This document shows, in pieces, positions 1-9,102 of a stretch of DNA of 64,000 nt (position 1 is its first letter; the number at the start of each line of letters is the position of its first letter). Source of the DNA: Bacteroides sp. (lineage in GTDB: Bacteria; Bacteroidota; Bacteroidia; Bacteroidales; Bacteroidaceae); NCBI GenBank assembly GCA_017472925.1, contig JAFUNS010000038.1, forward strand, positions 1 through 64,000. The letters run 5' to 3'. A program made the translations under genes and the position numbers. The notes under the pieces are model-generated. The model made no database searches. It worked only from the letters and a program-made list of their open reading frames with translations, and had not been told where the DNA came from.

Positions 1-193
1 ACCCAACTTGTGCTTAGTTTTGCCAAAAGGTTGTTTTTCAACCTCAGCAATGCACTGAATCCCAAACCTAACTCACAGACAATCAGGATACTTTCTCCTT
101 ATCGCAATATTTCGCTTTTTTCTTTGGTGTTTATTTTATGTAACCTTAGAGTGAAGCCGAACGGAGGGGACGGGGAGGCGAGGAGTATACTAT
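1..193. other. Upstream region without a convincing gene
   Basis: I see no convincing gene here. The stretch contains a 6-bp hairpin (AGGTTG / CAACCT, 28-44) without a T-run on the + strand. A G/A-rich tract (about 163-185) lies just before the first dynamin gene and is unusual for this AT-rich neighbourhood. A short open frame over 10-210 has no recognisable features and overlaps the start of the next gene, so I do not call it. The promoter of the dynamin operon should lie here, but no clean TAnnTTTG box is visible. Confidence 0.4.
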
Positions 194-1999
194 ATGGAAA
201 ATGCGAGTAGGATTCTAGAAATTGCAAGTTCTTTGGAATTCAAAGATTTACAAAAGGATTTGGAACGAATTATTGAACGTTCAAAAAAAGCAAATGCTGA
301 ATTGATTTTTCCTTTAGTCGGGGAATTTAGTTCCGGAAAAACAACTTTGCTAAATGCACTGACAGACTGTAAAAAATTAGAGACAGCTACTAAGCCAACT
401 ACAGCTACTATATATGAACTTCATTTTGGATGTGAAAAATGTAGTGCCAATGTCTTAACCTCAAATGGACAACTAGAAGAATACGATATAGACAATCTGA
501 AAAACGAAGTATTGAAAGATGCAACTGTAGTTAATATCTTTGACACTTCTACTCGTGTTCCGTCTACAACTATCTTGGTTGATACTCCAGGACTATCTTC
601 ACCTGACCCCAAACATAAACAAACGTTGGTTGATTTTCTGCCTTATGCAGATGGCATATTGTTGGTTACGGATGTAAATCAGCAAATCACACGTTCATTG
701 ACCGACTTCATTGATACAATGAAATTGTCCAAAAAGCCGATTTACCTCGTTATTACTAAATGTGATACAAAATCTTCTTCTGATCTAGAAGCAGCAAAAA
801 CATACATAAGTGACAATTGTAAATTACCGATACAACAAATAGCATGTGTTTCTGCCTCTAAGGATGAATTACAAGAATTATATACAATGTTCGATACTAT
901 CCAGAAGGATAAAAATGATATTGTCAAGAAAGTAGATGGTCAACGGCTGAAAAATATCGTTAAAGAAATGCTTGTACGCATAGAAGATTTACTTAAAGCT
1001 TCTTCGTCTGATAAAGATTTGGATGAAGCTATTCGAAGACAAGAATATGAATTGAATGTCATCAATAGAAATATTGAAAGACTGATTGACGATACAAAAT
1101 CTGAAATAGAAGATAAAGAACGAAGTATCGTTAGAAACTTTGAAGATACAGTTTCTGAAAGATTGGAAGTTCTTGTTACAGGAAAAAGCGAAAACTTCGA
1201 TGCAGATGCTGTATCCGCCATCAATAATACAGCTTCACTATTATTTAATGATTATAAGGTAAGTATTCAAAGGCTATTACAAGAAAAAGCCCATTCAAGA
1301 AGAAATACAGATGATGGTATCTCGCTTCGTTCATTAGAAGAGATGGATATGTCATCCTATTCTATTTCTGGATTGAGTTATAATCTTGACTTGAATTCAG
1401 CAGGTCATCAGTATGATGGTTGGATATCTACAGGTGTTAAGGTAGCAGCAGCTGTTGGTGCCGTTGTTGCTGTAGCTTCTACCGGTGGTGCATCAGCCGT
1501 TGCAGCAGCTGCTACTGTAGACAATGCTATTGATGTTGCTGATACTGTCAGTGATGTGAGTAGTATTGTTTCAAATAACAGAACCGTAGATAGAATTGAA
1601 CGTGTAGTTAGTTTAGCTGGAAAAGCAAGTGACCAATTTGATACAATTGATGGATACAATCAAAGAGCTGGTCAACAAGTGGGTGCAAATAAAGGTATCG
1701 TAGAATCGATGGTTGGTTTTGTTACAGACAAAACTTGGGGTAAACCACAACGAAAAAGAGCTATACGTAATTATATGGACAATAGCTTAATGCCTGATTT
1801 CAAAAGAGAAATAACTGTTGTAGGAAACCAACTTATAGCCAATATTCGAATATTCCTTCAAGAAGAAGCGTCAGAAACGATAGACGCAAAACGTTCTTCT
1901 CTGGAGAAACTTAAACAAGAACGTAAAGATAAGAAAGATGCATATAACCAAAGAATCAATCAAATCAGAGATTATAAACATGAATTAATGACCCTTTAA
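194..1999 (+). CDS. Dynamin-like GTPase (DLP 1)
   Basis: This 601-residue protein belongs to the dynamin-family GTPases, which bind GTP and remodel or tether membranes. The G1 loop GEFSSGKT is at residues 43-50, the G3 motif DTPG at 130-133 and the G4 motif TKCD at 188-191. Long helical, charge-rich segments follow (about 255-400). An Ala/Gly/Val-rich hydrophobic stretch at about 411-442 could be the membrane-inserting paddle. The C-terminal 70 residues are again coiled-coil-like. It is the first gene of a six-gene operon; the next gene starts 11 bp downstream. Bacterial dynamins often act as pairs (for example Campylobacter DLP1/DLP2), and two more dynamin-like genes follow here. Family assignment is secure; the cellular role is not known from sequence. 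Confidence 0.9.
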   Translation: MENASRILEIASSLEFKDLQKDLERIIERSKKANAELIFPLVGEFSSGKTTLLNALTDCKKLETATKPTTATIYELHFGCEKCSANVLTSNGQLEEYDIDNLKNEVLKDATVVNIFDTSTRVPSTTILVDTPGLSSPDPKHKQTLVDFLPYADGILLVTDVNQQITRSLTDFIDTMKLSKKPIYLVITKCDTKSSSDLEAAKTYISDNCKLPIQQIACVSASKDELQELYTMFDTIQKDKNDIVKKVDGQRLKNIVKEMLVRIEDLLKASSSDKDLDEAIRRQEYELNVINRNIERLIDDTKSEIEDKERSIVRNFEDTVSERLEVLVTGKSENFDADAVSAINNTASLLFNDYKVSIQRLLQEKAHSRRNTDDGISLRSLEEMDMSSYSISGLSYNLDLNSAGHQYDGWISTGVKVAAAVGAVVAVASTGGASAVAAAATVDNAIDVADTVSDVSSIVSNNRTVDRIERVVSLAGKASDQFDTIDGYNQRAGQQVGANKGIVESMVGFVTDKTWGKPQRKRAIRNYMDNSLMPDFKREITVVGNQLIANIRIFLQEEASETIDAKRSSLEKLKQERKDKKDAYNQRINQIRDYKHELMTL

Positions 2000-2010
2000 T
2001 TTCAAAGATT

Positions 2011-2403
2011 ATGGTAGAATTTATTGCAGGTGTTGCTGTCGGTGTCGGTGGTATGATAGCAAAAGATAAGTATTTGGGAAATGAAAACTCCGCTAAGCAA
2101 CAAGCCCAACAGCGGGAAATAGATAATCTCTGTAACGAAAACGAAAAATTCCGTAAGCGTAACAAAGATTTAGAACGTCAAGTGGAAGACTTGTTGGCTG
2201 AGATTAATAAACTTCGCAAACAGTATAAAGCCAAAGATGATATAGGTGATGACTTGGAAGACGAATTGAGTACTACCAAAGCAGATGTAAAAAAATTGCG
2301 TCTACAAAATGATGACTTGTATCGTAAATTGCAGGCTTATAAAGAAGCGTTGGATGCTAAAGAAATAGAAATCTCAATGTTGAAAGATAAATTGAATAGA
2401 TAA
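2011..2403 (+). CDS. Small membrane-anchored coiled-coil protein
   Basis: The protein has 130 residues. Residues 1-22 form a short hydrophobic Gly/Val-rich segment (FIAGVAVGVGGM), probably a membrane anchor. The rest is a highly charged, heptad-rich helix typical of a coiled coil. It sits between two dynamin-like genes and its stop codon overlaps the next start (TAATG at 2401-2405), so translation of the two is probably coupled. The next gene also begins with a membrane helix and a coiled coil, which suggests the two proteins may pair through their coiled coils. No known family was recognised. A scaffold or adaptor for the dynamin-like proteins is inference. Confidence 0.75.
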   Translation: MVEFIAGVAVGVGGMIAKDKYLGNENSAKQQAQQREIDNLCNENEKFRKRNKDLERQVEDLLAEINKLRKQYKAKDDIGDDLEDELSTTKADVKKLRLQNDDLYRKLQAYKEALDAKEIEISMLKDKLNR

Positions 2404-4268
2404 TGGATATAATAACTATAATATATATTGTAGTTGCAGCTATACTGGGAGCAACTATAACATATTTCTTCTTAAAGAAAAAAGTAGAAGAAAAGGAAGT
2501 CTCTGAATCTTTTTCTGAAGACCAAGAAATTGTGCAAAAGTACGAACAACAATTGCAAGAATCATTCGCTAAAGGAGATGAACTTAAAGAAAAATATGAG
2601 CATTTGTTGGCTGAAGCTAATGATAAGATAGCTAAACTTGATGAGCAGTTGAGCGAAACTGTCAATGGTAATCTTGATGAAGCTGTAAAGAAACGATTGG
2701 CTGAGTTGGATAAACTAAAAAAGGAAATTAAGAATTTGGAAGATGATATTGAAGAGTACGAAGATGATATCAAGGATTTAAAAATGAAATTGAAGAATAA
2801 GGAGTCAGAAAACCTTGAACTTCAAGATAATCTTTCAAAAGAGCAGCGTGCTTGTAAGCAGTTAAATCAAGACTTGCAAATAGTTAAAGAAAAGCTAGAT
2901 GAAAAAACCAAGGATTGGGAATTGAAAAAAGAATCGTTGGATTTTATCCAAGAAATTTTGTCTGCTGAGCAGATAAGTGATACTTCAACAAAAGAATTGC
3001 ATGGCAAGGTTGACCAAGTAGTGAATTACATTAGTGGAGAGTTGAAGGATTGCATTAAGGCTTCATATAAATTGGAGAATGAAGATGCAATATTTGGTAG
3101 TGGCTTGCAAAGATGGGCTATTGCTGCAAAGAAGACTTGGATTCAAGGAAAAACTACAATTGCTTTTGTGGGTGAGTTTTCAGCTGGTAAAACATCCATT
3201 GTGAATCGTATTTTATCGCAAAATGATCCGAGTGTACCATTGTTGCCTGTTAGTGCAAAAGCGACCACTGCAATTCCTACTTATATTTCAGGTGGTCCGA
3301 GTACTTTATACCAATTTGTATCTCCAGATGATAAACAAAAGGTTATTTCAGAAGATACATTCAAGAAAATTAGTAAAGAAGTTTTAGATCAGGTAAAAGG
3401 AGTATCTTCATTGATTCAATATTTTGTAATGGAATATAAGAATCCTAATTTGGAGAAGATAAGTATTCTAGATACTCCAGGCTTTAATTCAAATGATAAA
3501 GAAGATGCAGAAAGAACAATTGGAGTCATCAACGAATGTGACGCACTTTTTTGGGTGTTTGATGTCAATGCAGGAACGGTAAATCGTAGTTCAATATCAT
3601 TGATTAAAGAAAATCTGAAAAAGCCTCTTTATGTCATTATTAATAAGGTTGATACTAAAGCCGAAACAGAAGTGAACTTAGTAGAACAACTCATTCGTAA
3701 AACTTTAAGGGATGAAGGAGTTGCTGTGCAGAAGTTTATTCGTTTCTCAGCAAAAGCTCCTCTTGATAATATTATGCAACCTATCTTATCTGTAACGCAT
3801 AGTGCAGAACAAGAATCATACATAGATGATATTTCTCTAATGCTTAAAGAATTTGAGAAAGAAATGAGTAAAGATGTTCAAGAATTGAATAAGAAGCAAT
3901 TAGCTTTATTTGAAAAAGGTGAACAATTGGTACATGAGTATAATATAGCTATTAATAGACTTGGGAACAACTGTGAAGAAGCTGACAGTATTCCACAGTG
4001 GAAAGATGGTGTAAAATTCTTGGGAATTGGAACGGATGATAGATTTGTTATGACACCATCGGAAGGTAATCGTTTGAAAAATTTGCTTCATATGATATGC
4101 AATGATGGAGCAGACGAACTGTGTAATCTCTACAATGTTCAAATGGAAACGCAAAGAGAAGCTCAACAAGCTTATTCTGACTTTTTTGATGAAAGAGAAA
4201 AATGGAATAAATTTAAAAATTGTAAAGAACAATTTGAAAGAATCGTAAAACCATTCCTTAAAAAATAA
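2403..4268 (+). CDS. Membrane-anchored coiled-coil dynamin-like GTPase (DLP 2)
   Basis: This 621-residue protein is a fusion-like arrangement. An N-terminal transmembrane helix (about 3-24) is followed by a long coiled coil (about 28-180) and a dynamin-type G domain. The G1 loop GEFSAGKT is at 257-264, DTPG at 357-360 and NKVD at 414-417. The coiled coil ahead of the G domain and the N-terminal anchor differ from classical dynamins, where the helical stalk follows the G domain. The start overlaps the stop of the preceding coiled-coil gene by one base. The G1 sequence is close to that of the first dynamin of the operon (GEFSSGKT), consistent with a hetero-oligomeric pair. GTPase assignment is secure; membrane topology is predicted only from hydrophobicity. 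Confidence 0.88.
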   Translation: MDIITIIYIVVAAILGATITYFFLKKKVEEKEVSESFSEDQEIVQKYEQQLQESFAKGDELKEKYEHLLAEANDKIAKLDEQLSETVNGNLDEAVKKRLAELDKLKKEIKNLEDDIEEYEDDIKDLKMKLKNKESENLELQDNLSKEQRACKQLNQDLQIVKEKLDEKTKDWELKKESLDFIQEILSAEQISDTSTKELHGKVDQVVNYISGELKDCIKASYKLENEDAIFGSGLQRWAIAAKKTWIQGKTTIAFVGEFSAGKTSIVNRILSQNDPSVPLLPVSAKATTAIPTYISGGPSTLYQFVSPDDKQKVISEDTFKKISKEVLDQVKGVSSLIQYFVMEYKNPNLEKISILDTPGFNSNDKEDAERTIGVINECDALFWVFDVNAGTVNRSSISLIKENLKKPLYVIINKVDTKAETEVNLVEQLIRKTLRDEGVAVQKFIRFSAKAPLDNIMQPILSVTHSAEQESYIDDISLMLKEFEKEMSKDVQELNKKQLALFEKGEQLVHEYNIAINRLGNNCEEADSIPQWKDGVKFLGIGTDDRFVMTPSEGNRLKNLLHMICNDGADELCNLYNVQMETQREAQQAYSDFFDEREKWNKFKNCKEQFERIVKPFLKK

Positions 4269-4272
4269 TATT

Positions 4273-6327
4273 ATGGAACAGAACTTATTCGAAGAATTAC
4301 AAGAAAGAAAACAACATCTTGTAACAATAGCCAAAAAAGCAACCGAATATGGTTGGATAACATTAGAAAGACAAAAAGAAATCATTGATAAGTTGGAGAA
4401 TGATACACTAACAATCGGTGTAATTGGTCAAATGAAATGTGGAAAATCAACTTTCCTTAATTCATTTGTATTTGAAGATGATATTCTCCCTGCTGCCACA
4501 ACACCAATGACAGCAGCCTTGTCCGTCATTACATACGGGGAAGAAAAGAAGATTGTAGCAGAGTTTTATACTACAGACGAATGGGAAGAACAAAAGATGC
4601 AAGCTTCCCGATCTTTGGATGAAGTACAAGGAAACTCGTTGGAAGAATCCAAGGTGAAGGCTGCCAAAGAATTGGTTGAAAAAGCTTCAAAGTTAGGAAC
4701 AAGCCTAAACTCTTTGCTTGGAAAAACACAAGAAGACCAATTTGAAAACTTGATTGAGTATGTAGGTGCAGATGGAAAATACATTTCAATCACTAAGTCT
4801 GTAACCATCTATTACCCTAAAGAATACTTGAAAGGAGTAGAGATTGTAGATACCCCGGGATTTAATGACCCTATTGTTTCTCGTGAAGAACGGACTAAAG
4901 CATTCTTGAAAAAGGCTGATGTTGTCTTGATGATGCTTTATGCCGGTCGTCCATTTGATGCAACAGACCGCAATATTCTTTTCCAAAATGTCCGTCAATG
5001 TGGAATTGGTAAAGTGATTATTGGCATTAATAAATATGACATTCCATACGAAAATGGTGAAACAGAAGAAGAAATCAAGAACTATGTAAAGGAAGAAATA
5101 CGTAAGGCTTGTCGTGCATGTGATGATGATACATTAGTTGAAATATTGAAACAAGCAGATCCTATACCATTGTCAGCTGAAATGGCATTGTTGTCAGAAC
5201 TGCCAATGAGTAAAATCACAAATAACGATGCATTCCAATTTGCATGGAAACGAGCCTGTGATAATTTTGAAATTAGCAGCCAATCACAAATGCGTGATAA
5301 GAGCCATTTGAATGATTTGACCTCAGCCGTTAAGCAAATGGTTGAAACAGAGAAAGGAAAGATTCTTTTTGCCAAGCCCATGAACGCTATTCTTGCAGCC
5401 GGTAATAGCAAGAAAGATGATATAGAAAAGGCTCTTCGTGAATGTAATAGCTTAATAACAAATTTGAGTACTCCTGATGATGAATTGGAAGAGAAAGAAG
5501 AAAAGTTGAATAAGGCTGAGCGGAGATTGAATAAGAAAATAGATTCATTAGGAGATGACCTTGATTCTGCTTTCCAACAAATCATAAGAAAGGGAAGAAA
5601 TGAATTAGAAGATGCTGTAGATGATACGTGTAAAAGGATGACAAGCATTGTAGAGGATTGGAAAATGACTTCTAGCATTGATTCCATTATTCCTAAACTC
5701 AATGCTGAACAGCAGAAGTTAGTAACAAGAACCTTGAAACGTGCCGTTGAAAATCTTGATGAAGAAGGAAAGCGTAAAGTTAAAAGCTGTGTTAATGACT
5801 TTTTTGCTGACGCTGAAGACATATTGATGAGAAATGTTCCGGAATTTGACTCAAGAGATTTTATTAAGTCCATTAGTAAAAAGGTAGATACTGAAATTGA
5901 AGATGATGGAATGTTCTCATTTGATAATGGTTCAGACGAAGAAGATGCTAGTGTTATGGATATAATTTTAGCTGGTGCTTTTGGTTTTCTCAATGGATAC
6001 ACTTTTGGAGCATTAGGTATGGCAAAAAGAATGTTTACACATGGTGAGATAAAAAAGAATTTGCTTAAAGATATTAGTGACATCAGTAATGAGTTTGACC
6101 CACAAGACTTTTTGCAAAGTATCCATAAACATAAAGATGAAATCATAGATGTTGTGAAAGAAAGTTTTATCAATGAACTGATAAATCCTATGCAAGAGCA
6201 GATTCAAGAAATACGTTACAAGAAGGGTAATAAAGAAAAACAATTGAGTGAAGCGAAAGCTAATCTTGTACGCTTGAAAGCGGATAAAATTAAGATTGAG
6301 AAACAGATAAGTAATCTAAATATATAA
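4273..6327 (+). CDS. Dynamin-like GTPase (DLP 3)
   Basis: The third dynamin-family protein of the operon has 684 residues. The G1 loop is GQMKCGKS (52-59), clearly different from the GEFS[SA]GKT of the other two. DTPG is at 193-196 and NKYD at 253-256. Long acidic/basic helical segments follow the G domain, then a hydrophobic Gly/Ala/Phe-rich segment (about 565-584) that could insert into membrane, then a C-terminal coiled coil. It starts 4 bp after the preceding gene. The divergent G1 loop places it in a separate dynamin subgroup from its neighbours. The operon therefore holds three distinct GTPases and not a recent triplication. Confidence 0.9.
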   Translation: MEQNLFEELQERKQHLVTIAKKATEYGWITLERQKEIIDKLENDTLTIGVIGQMKCGKSTFLNSFVFEDDILPAATTPMTAALSVITYGEEKKIVAEFYTTDEWEEQKMQASRSLDEVQGNSLEESKVKAAKELVEKASKLGTSLNSLLGKTQEDQFENLIEYVGADGKYISITKSVTIYYPKEYLKGVEIVDTPGFNDPIVSREERTKAFLKKADVVLMMLYAGRPFDATDRNILFQNVRQCGIGKVIIGINKYDIPYENGETEEEIKNYVKEEIRKACRACDDDTLVEILKQADPIPLSAEMALLSELPMSKITNNDAFQFAWKRACDNFEISSQSQMRDKSHLNDLTSAVKQMVETEKGKILFAKPMNAILAAGNSKKDDIEKALRECNSLITNLSTPDDELEEKEEKLNKAERRLNKKIDSLGDDLDSAFQQIIRKGRNELEDAVDDTCKRMTSIVEDWKMTSSIDSIIPKLNAEQQKLVTRTLKRAVENLDEEGKRKVKSCVNDFFADAEDILMRNVPEFDSRDFIKSISKKVDTEIEDDGMFSFDNGSDEEDASVMDIILAGAFGFLNGYTFGALGMAKRMFTHGEIKKNLLKDISDISNEFDPQDFLQSIHKHKDEIIDVVKESFINELINPMQEQIQEIRYKKGNKEKQLSEAKANLVRLKADKIKIEKQISNLNI

Positions 6328-6335
6328 TTTCATTT

Positions 6336-7067
6336 ATGGATAAAGATACTTTTATAACTTTAGTATCCAATTTGGATGCAGAAATGAGGTCTTTACCTTG
6401 CCAAAATGAAAATGCTTTGCCTATAATTGATGGTATAATCAATATAAATGGTTATTTTGAATCAAATAATCGAATTTTATTTGTTTTAAAGAATCCATAT
6501 AGTATAGTTGAAGATAATGGTGGTTGGAGTGTTGTAGAATCTTTGAACAAGAAACAATCTTTAAAAGAACAAGATCGTAAAGGAAAACCAACATTTCAAA
6601 ATTTGATTGCTATTGTTAGTACAATTATAAATAAAAACGTCTCTTTGGACATCGATTATTTGAATTCTGTTGAAGCATATAATTTGTTTAAAAACAACTC
6701 TGCATATATTAATATATGCAAAGAATTAACAATAGGAAAAACTGTATCTAACAATAAATTGCTAAAGTCTAGTTATAGGAACAACAGAGATTTTCTAATT
6801 AAACAAATAGAAATATACAATCCTAAATATATAATATTAGGAGGAACTTTAAAATTTGTTACAGAAATAAAAGCTTCTAGAATTAATATTTTAGATGCTG
6901 AAAATGTATCCTTGTTAAAAGAATATTATAGATGTAAAGTTTTTACCTCTGATAAAAGAATTTATATTGCAGTTGATCACCCTTCTTATCCAATATCTTT
7001 TGGTAAAAGAATAATAACTTCTGAAGAATATTGTAAGAACATTTTTAACGCTATTAATCAATTATAA
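6336..7067 (+). CDS. Uracil-DNA-glycosylase-superfamily-like protein
   Basis: This 243-residue protein has two motifs placed as in the uracil-DNA glycosylase fold: LFVLKNPY at about 48-55 (resembling the GxNPG-type motif after strand 1) and DHPSYP at about 214-219 (resembling the HPS-type motif near the C-terminus). Between them, IYNPKYIILGG resembles the conserved strand before the central loop. The protein is shorter and more diverged than housekeeping Ung, and the canonical catalytic Asp/His pattern is not clear. It lies in the dynamin operon, 8 bp after DLP 3 and 5 bp before the next gene. Enzymatic activity cannot be asserted; a nucleic-acid-binding or sensing role is possible. Fold-level assignment is tentative. 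Confidence 0.5.
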   Translation: MDKDTFITLVSNLDAEMRSLPCQNENALPIIDGIININGYFESNNRILFVLKNPYSIVEDNGGWSVVESLNKKQSLKEQDRKGKPTFQNLIAIVSTIINKNVSLDIDYLNSVEAYNLFKNNSAYINICKELTIGKTVSNNKLLKSSYRNNRDFLIKQIEIYNPKYIILGGTLKFVTEIKASRINILDAENVSLLKEYYRCKVFTSDKRIYIAVDHPSYPISFGKRIITSEEYCKNIFNAINQL

Positions 7068-7072
7068 TAATT

Positions 7073-7294
7073 ATGCCACTATTTAGAATTACAGTAAAGC
7101 AATCAAAGAACTCGAACGGAGTTCGTATTGAAAAAGGAATGAGTGTTGAAGTAGTAACACAATCAATGAGTAATCCTGTCAGCACCAATGGGGGACAGGT
7201 AGTAGCCGATGCCTTCATGCGTTTGTATGGAATTGATATCAAGAAAGCCGGTGCATTGAGCATGGTTTATCTGGATGTTGTGAAAGTCGGATAA
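7073..7294 (+). CDS. Small DUF6140-like protein
   Basis: A 73-residue protein with no signal peptide or membrane segment. It resembles small Bacteroidales proteins that I recall as DUF6140, with a pattern of a short N-terminal strand, RIEKGMSVEVVT, then NPVSTNGG and YGIDIKKAG. The function of the family is unknown. It is the last gene of the six-gene dynamin operon, 5 bp after the glycosylase-like gene. A strong hairpin begins 10 bp after its stop. The gene is clearly real: the operon spacing, base composition and tidy start and stop all support it. Confidence 0.65.
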   Translation: MPLFRITVKQSKNSNGVRIEKGMSVEVVTQSMSNPVSTNGGQVVADAFMRLYGIDIKKAGALSMVYLDVVKVG

Positions 7295-7304
7295 GGTAAG
7301 ATTG

Positions 7305-7337
7305 ATGTAGTCAGGAAGATTATCTTTCTGACTACAT
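7305..7337 (+). terminator. Strong hairpin at the end of the dynamin operon
   Basis: ATGTAGTCAG...CTGACTACAT forms an almost perfect stem that continues through AAGAT/ATCTT with a single-base loop. It lies 10 bp after the last stop codon of the operon. There is no T-run after it, so it may stabilise the 3' end or terminate by another mechanism. Confidence 0.65.
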
Positions 7338-7458
7338 TATAAGAACTCGTAATATCTTCATAATCGTTAAAGAAATTAACTTTTGATATAAGCGTATGCT
7401 TAATTTCCAATGATATCATTACCTAAACTTTAAGAATCGATAAGAATTCCTTTTGTTT

Positions 7459-7489
7459 TTTGTTAATCGAATAATCATTGCTTGCTTTG
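7459..7489 (+). promoter_or_regulatory. Bacteroides-type promoter for the Sel1 unit
   Basis: A TTTG -33 element (7459-7462) is followed, after 19 bp, by TTGCTTTG (7482-7489), one mismatch from TAnnTTTG. The first Sel1 gene starts at 7504. Confidence 0.55.
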
Positions 7490-7503
7490 TATAAAAAAAG
7501 GAT

Positions 7504-8643
7504 ATGGAAGAACTTATCAAGAAAGCAGAACAAGGTGATGCTGAAGCTCAATATGAGTTAGCACACGCATATGATCATGGAGAAGGCATTGAAATCAATT
7601 ATGACGAAGCCTTCAAGTGGTATAAATTATCAGCTGAACAAGGACATGTAAAAGCACAAAATAATTTAGCTGGTTGTTATTGTAATGGAAAAGGTACAGA
7701 AATAAATATTCAAGAAGCTTTGAAATGGTATAATATAGCTGCTGAAAACGGCTGTACTTTGGCTCAATATAATTTGGGTATGCTATATCGTGAAAGTGAA
7801 GTAAAAAAACTTGATTTATCTATATACTGGCTTTTGCAAGCAGCAACACAGGGTGATATTGATGCACAATATAATATAGCGTATATATTTTATGAGGAGA
7901 AAGACTTTAAAAAAGCGTTTCATTGGTTTCTAGAAGCAGCAAAGCAGGGAGATGATACATCACAATATATATGTTCTGTATTTTATAGAGATGGATTAGT
8001 AACGGAAAAGGATTTAGTAGAATCATTCAAATGGTTGAAGCTTGCAGCAGAACAGGAAAATGCAATTGCCCAAAGATGGTTGGGAACCTATTATCTCAAA
8101 GGATATGGTATCAGTATAGATATTGACGAAGCTTTTAAGTGGTATAATATGGCTGCAATTAATGGTCATGCAGAAGCTCAATATGTTCTTGCAAATTTTT
8201 ACTTTTATGGAGAAGTTGTAAAAAAGGATATTAACGAAGCGTTTAAATGGTATAAATTATCCGCAGATCAAGGGGATAAAAGAGCACAAAATTGTGTGGG
8301 TGTATGCTATTTAGATGGGATAGGTACAGAAGTAAATAAAGAAGAAGGTTTTAACTGGTTTAGAAAATCTGCAGAACAAGGCTTTGACGAAGCACAATAT
8401 AATTTAGCTTTGTGCTATCATGAAGGTGATGGAGTTGAGAAAAATATGACTGAAGCTTTCAATTGGTATAAGAAAGCGGCTGAACAGGATTATGATTGTG
8501 CACAATATAATTTAGGCATAATGTATTTGGATGGCGATGGAATTGAGGAAGATTTATCTCTAGCTAAGTATTGGTTGGAGAAAGCTGCTGAGCAAGGTCT
8601 AAAAGAGGCGAAAGAAGTATTAGATGAAATTCATGAAGAATAG
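7504..8643 (+). CDS. Sel1-like repeat protein (about 10 repeats)
   Basis: This 379-residue protein consists almost entirely of tandem Sel1-like repeats of about 36 residues (pattern A..G...AQ..LG..Y..G.G...D..EA..WY..AA.QG). Such solenoids serve as protein-protein interaction scaffolds. There is no signal peptide, so it should be cytoplasmic. The first 18 residues closely match the N-termini of two other genes in the same unit (8649 and 10346), which shows local duplication. It is the first gene of a unit starting after a separate promoter, downstream of the dynamin operon. Function is unknown; a scaffold or inhibitor role in the neighbouring system is inferred from context only. Confidence 0.88.
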   Translation: MEELIKKAEQGDAEAQYELAHAYDHGEGIEINYDEAFKWYKLSAEQGHVKAQNNLAGCYCNGKGTEINIQEALKWYNIAAENGCTLAQYNLGMLYRESEVKKLDLSIYWLLQAATQGDIDAQYNIAYIFYEEKDFKKAFHWFLEAAKQGDDTSQYICSVFYRDGLVTEKDLVESFKWLKLAAEQENAIAQRWLGTYYLKGYGISIDIDEAFKWYNMAAINGHAEAQYVLANFYFYGEVVKKDINEAFKWYKLSADQGDKRAQNCVGVCYLDGIGTEVNKEEGFNWFRKSAEQGFDEAQYNLALCYHEGDGVEKNMTEAFNWYKKAAEQDYDCAQYNLGIMYLDGDGIEEDLSLAKYWLEKAAEQGLKEAKEVLDEIHEE

Positions 8644-8648
8644 TCACC

Positions 8649-9095
8649 ATGAAAGAACTTATCAAGCAAGCAGAACAAGGTGATGCCGTAGCACAACTTC
8701 AGTTGGGACTTGCTTATTATAATGGTGATGGCATAAACAAAAACTATAGTAAAGCTTATTATTGGTTTCTGAAAGCCATCGAACAAGGGAATAATGATGC
8801 ACAGAATTACTTGGAAAATTTAATGAAGATTCATGTGTTGATAGATAGTGTACGTTATCCTATGATTATCAAGAGAACGGATGAATTTCAGTACCGGGAA
8901 GCTGCTAGATTATTGAATGAACGGCTGAATGTTTATCGTGAGAGTTATCAAGACATTGGAGCTATAAAACAGTGGGCTATGACTGCATATGAATTTGCTT
9001 TTGAAGCAGTAACTTATAAGACTAAGAATGATACACAACCTTATAAGGATAAGTTGGAAGAATTAGGAAAAGAATTGGATGAATATTTAAAGTGA
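8649..9095 (+). CDS. Short Sel1-repeat protein with unique C-terminal domain
   Basis: A 148-residue protein. Residues 1-55 form one to one and a half Sel1 repeats and match the N-terminus of the preceding gene closely. Residues from about 60 to the end form a helical region without repeats, containing aromatic and charged residues (REAARLLNERLN, KQWAMTAYEFAFEAV). It starts 5 bp after the previous stop. It looks like a duplicated Sel1 N-terminus joined to another domain that I do not recognise. Confidence 0.75.
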   Translation: MKELIKQAEQGDAVAQLQLGLAYYNGDGINKNYSKAYYWFLKAIEQGNNDAQNYLENLMKIHVLIDSVRYPMIIKRTDEFQYREAARLLNERLNVYRESYQDIGAIKQWAMTAYEFAFEAVTYKTKNDTQPYKDKLEELGKELDEYLK

Positions 9096-9102
9096 GAAAG
9101 TT

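Noticed and set aside
10..210. Short open frame before the dynamin operon
   Set aside because: It has no recognisable domain, no promoter or ribosome site, and overlaps the clear start at 194.
5082..6173. Long minus-strand open frame (363 codons) within the third dynamin gene
   Set aside because: Ser/Leu/Phe-rich translation typical of the antisense of an acidic helical protein; no promoter or domain.
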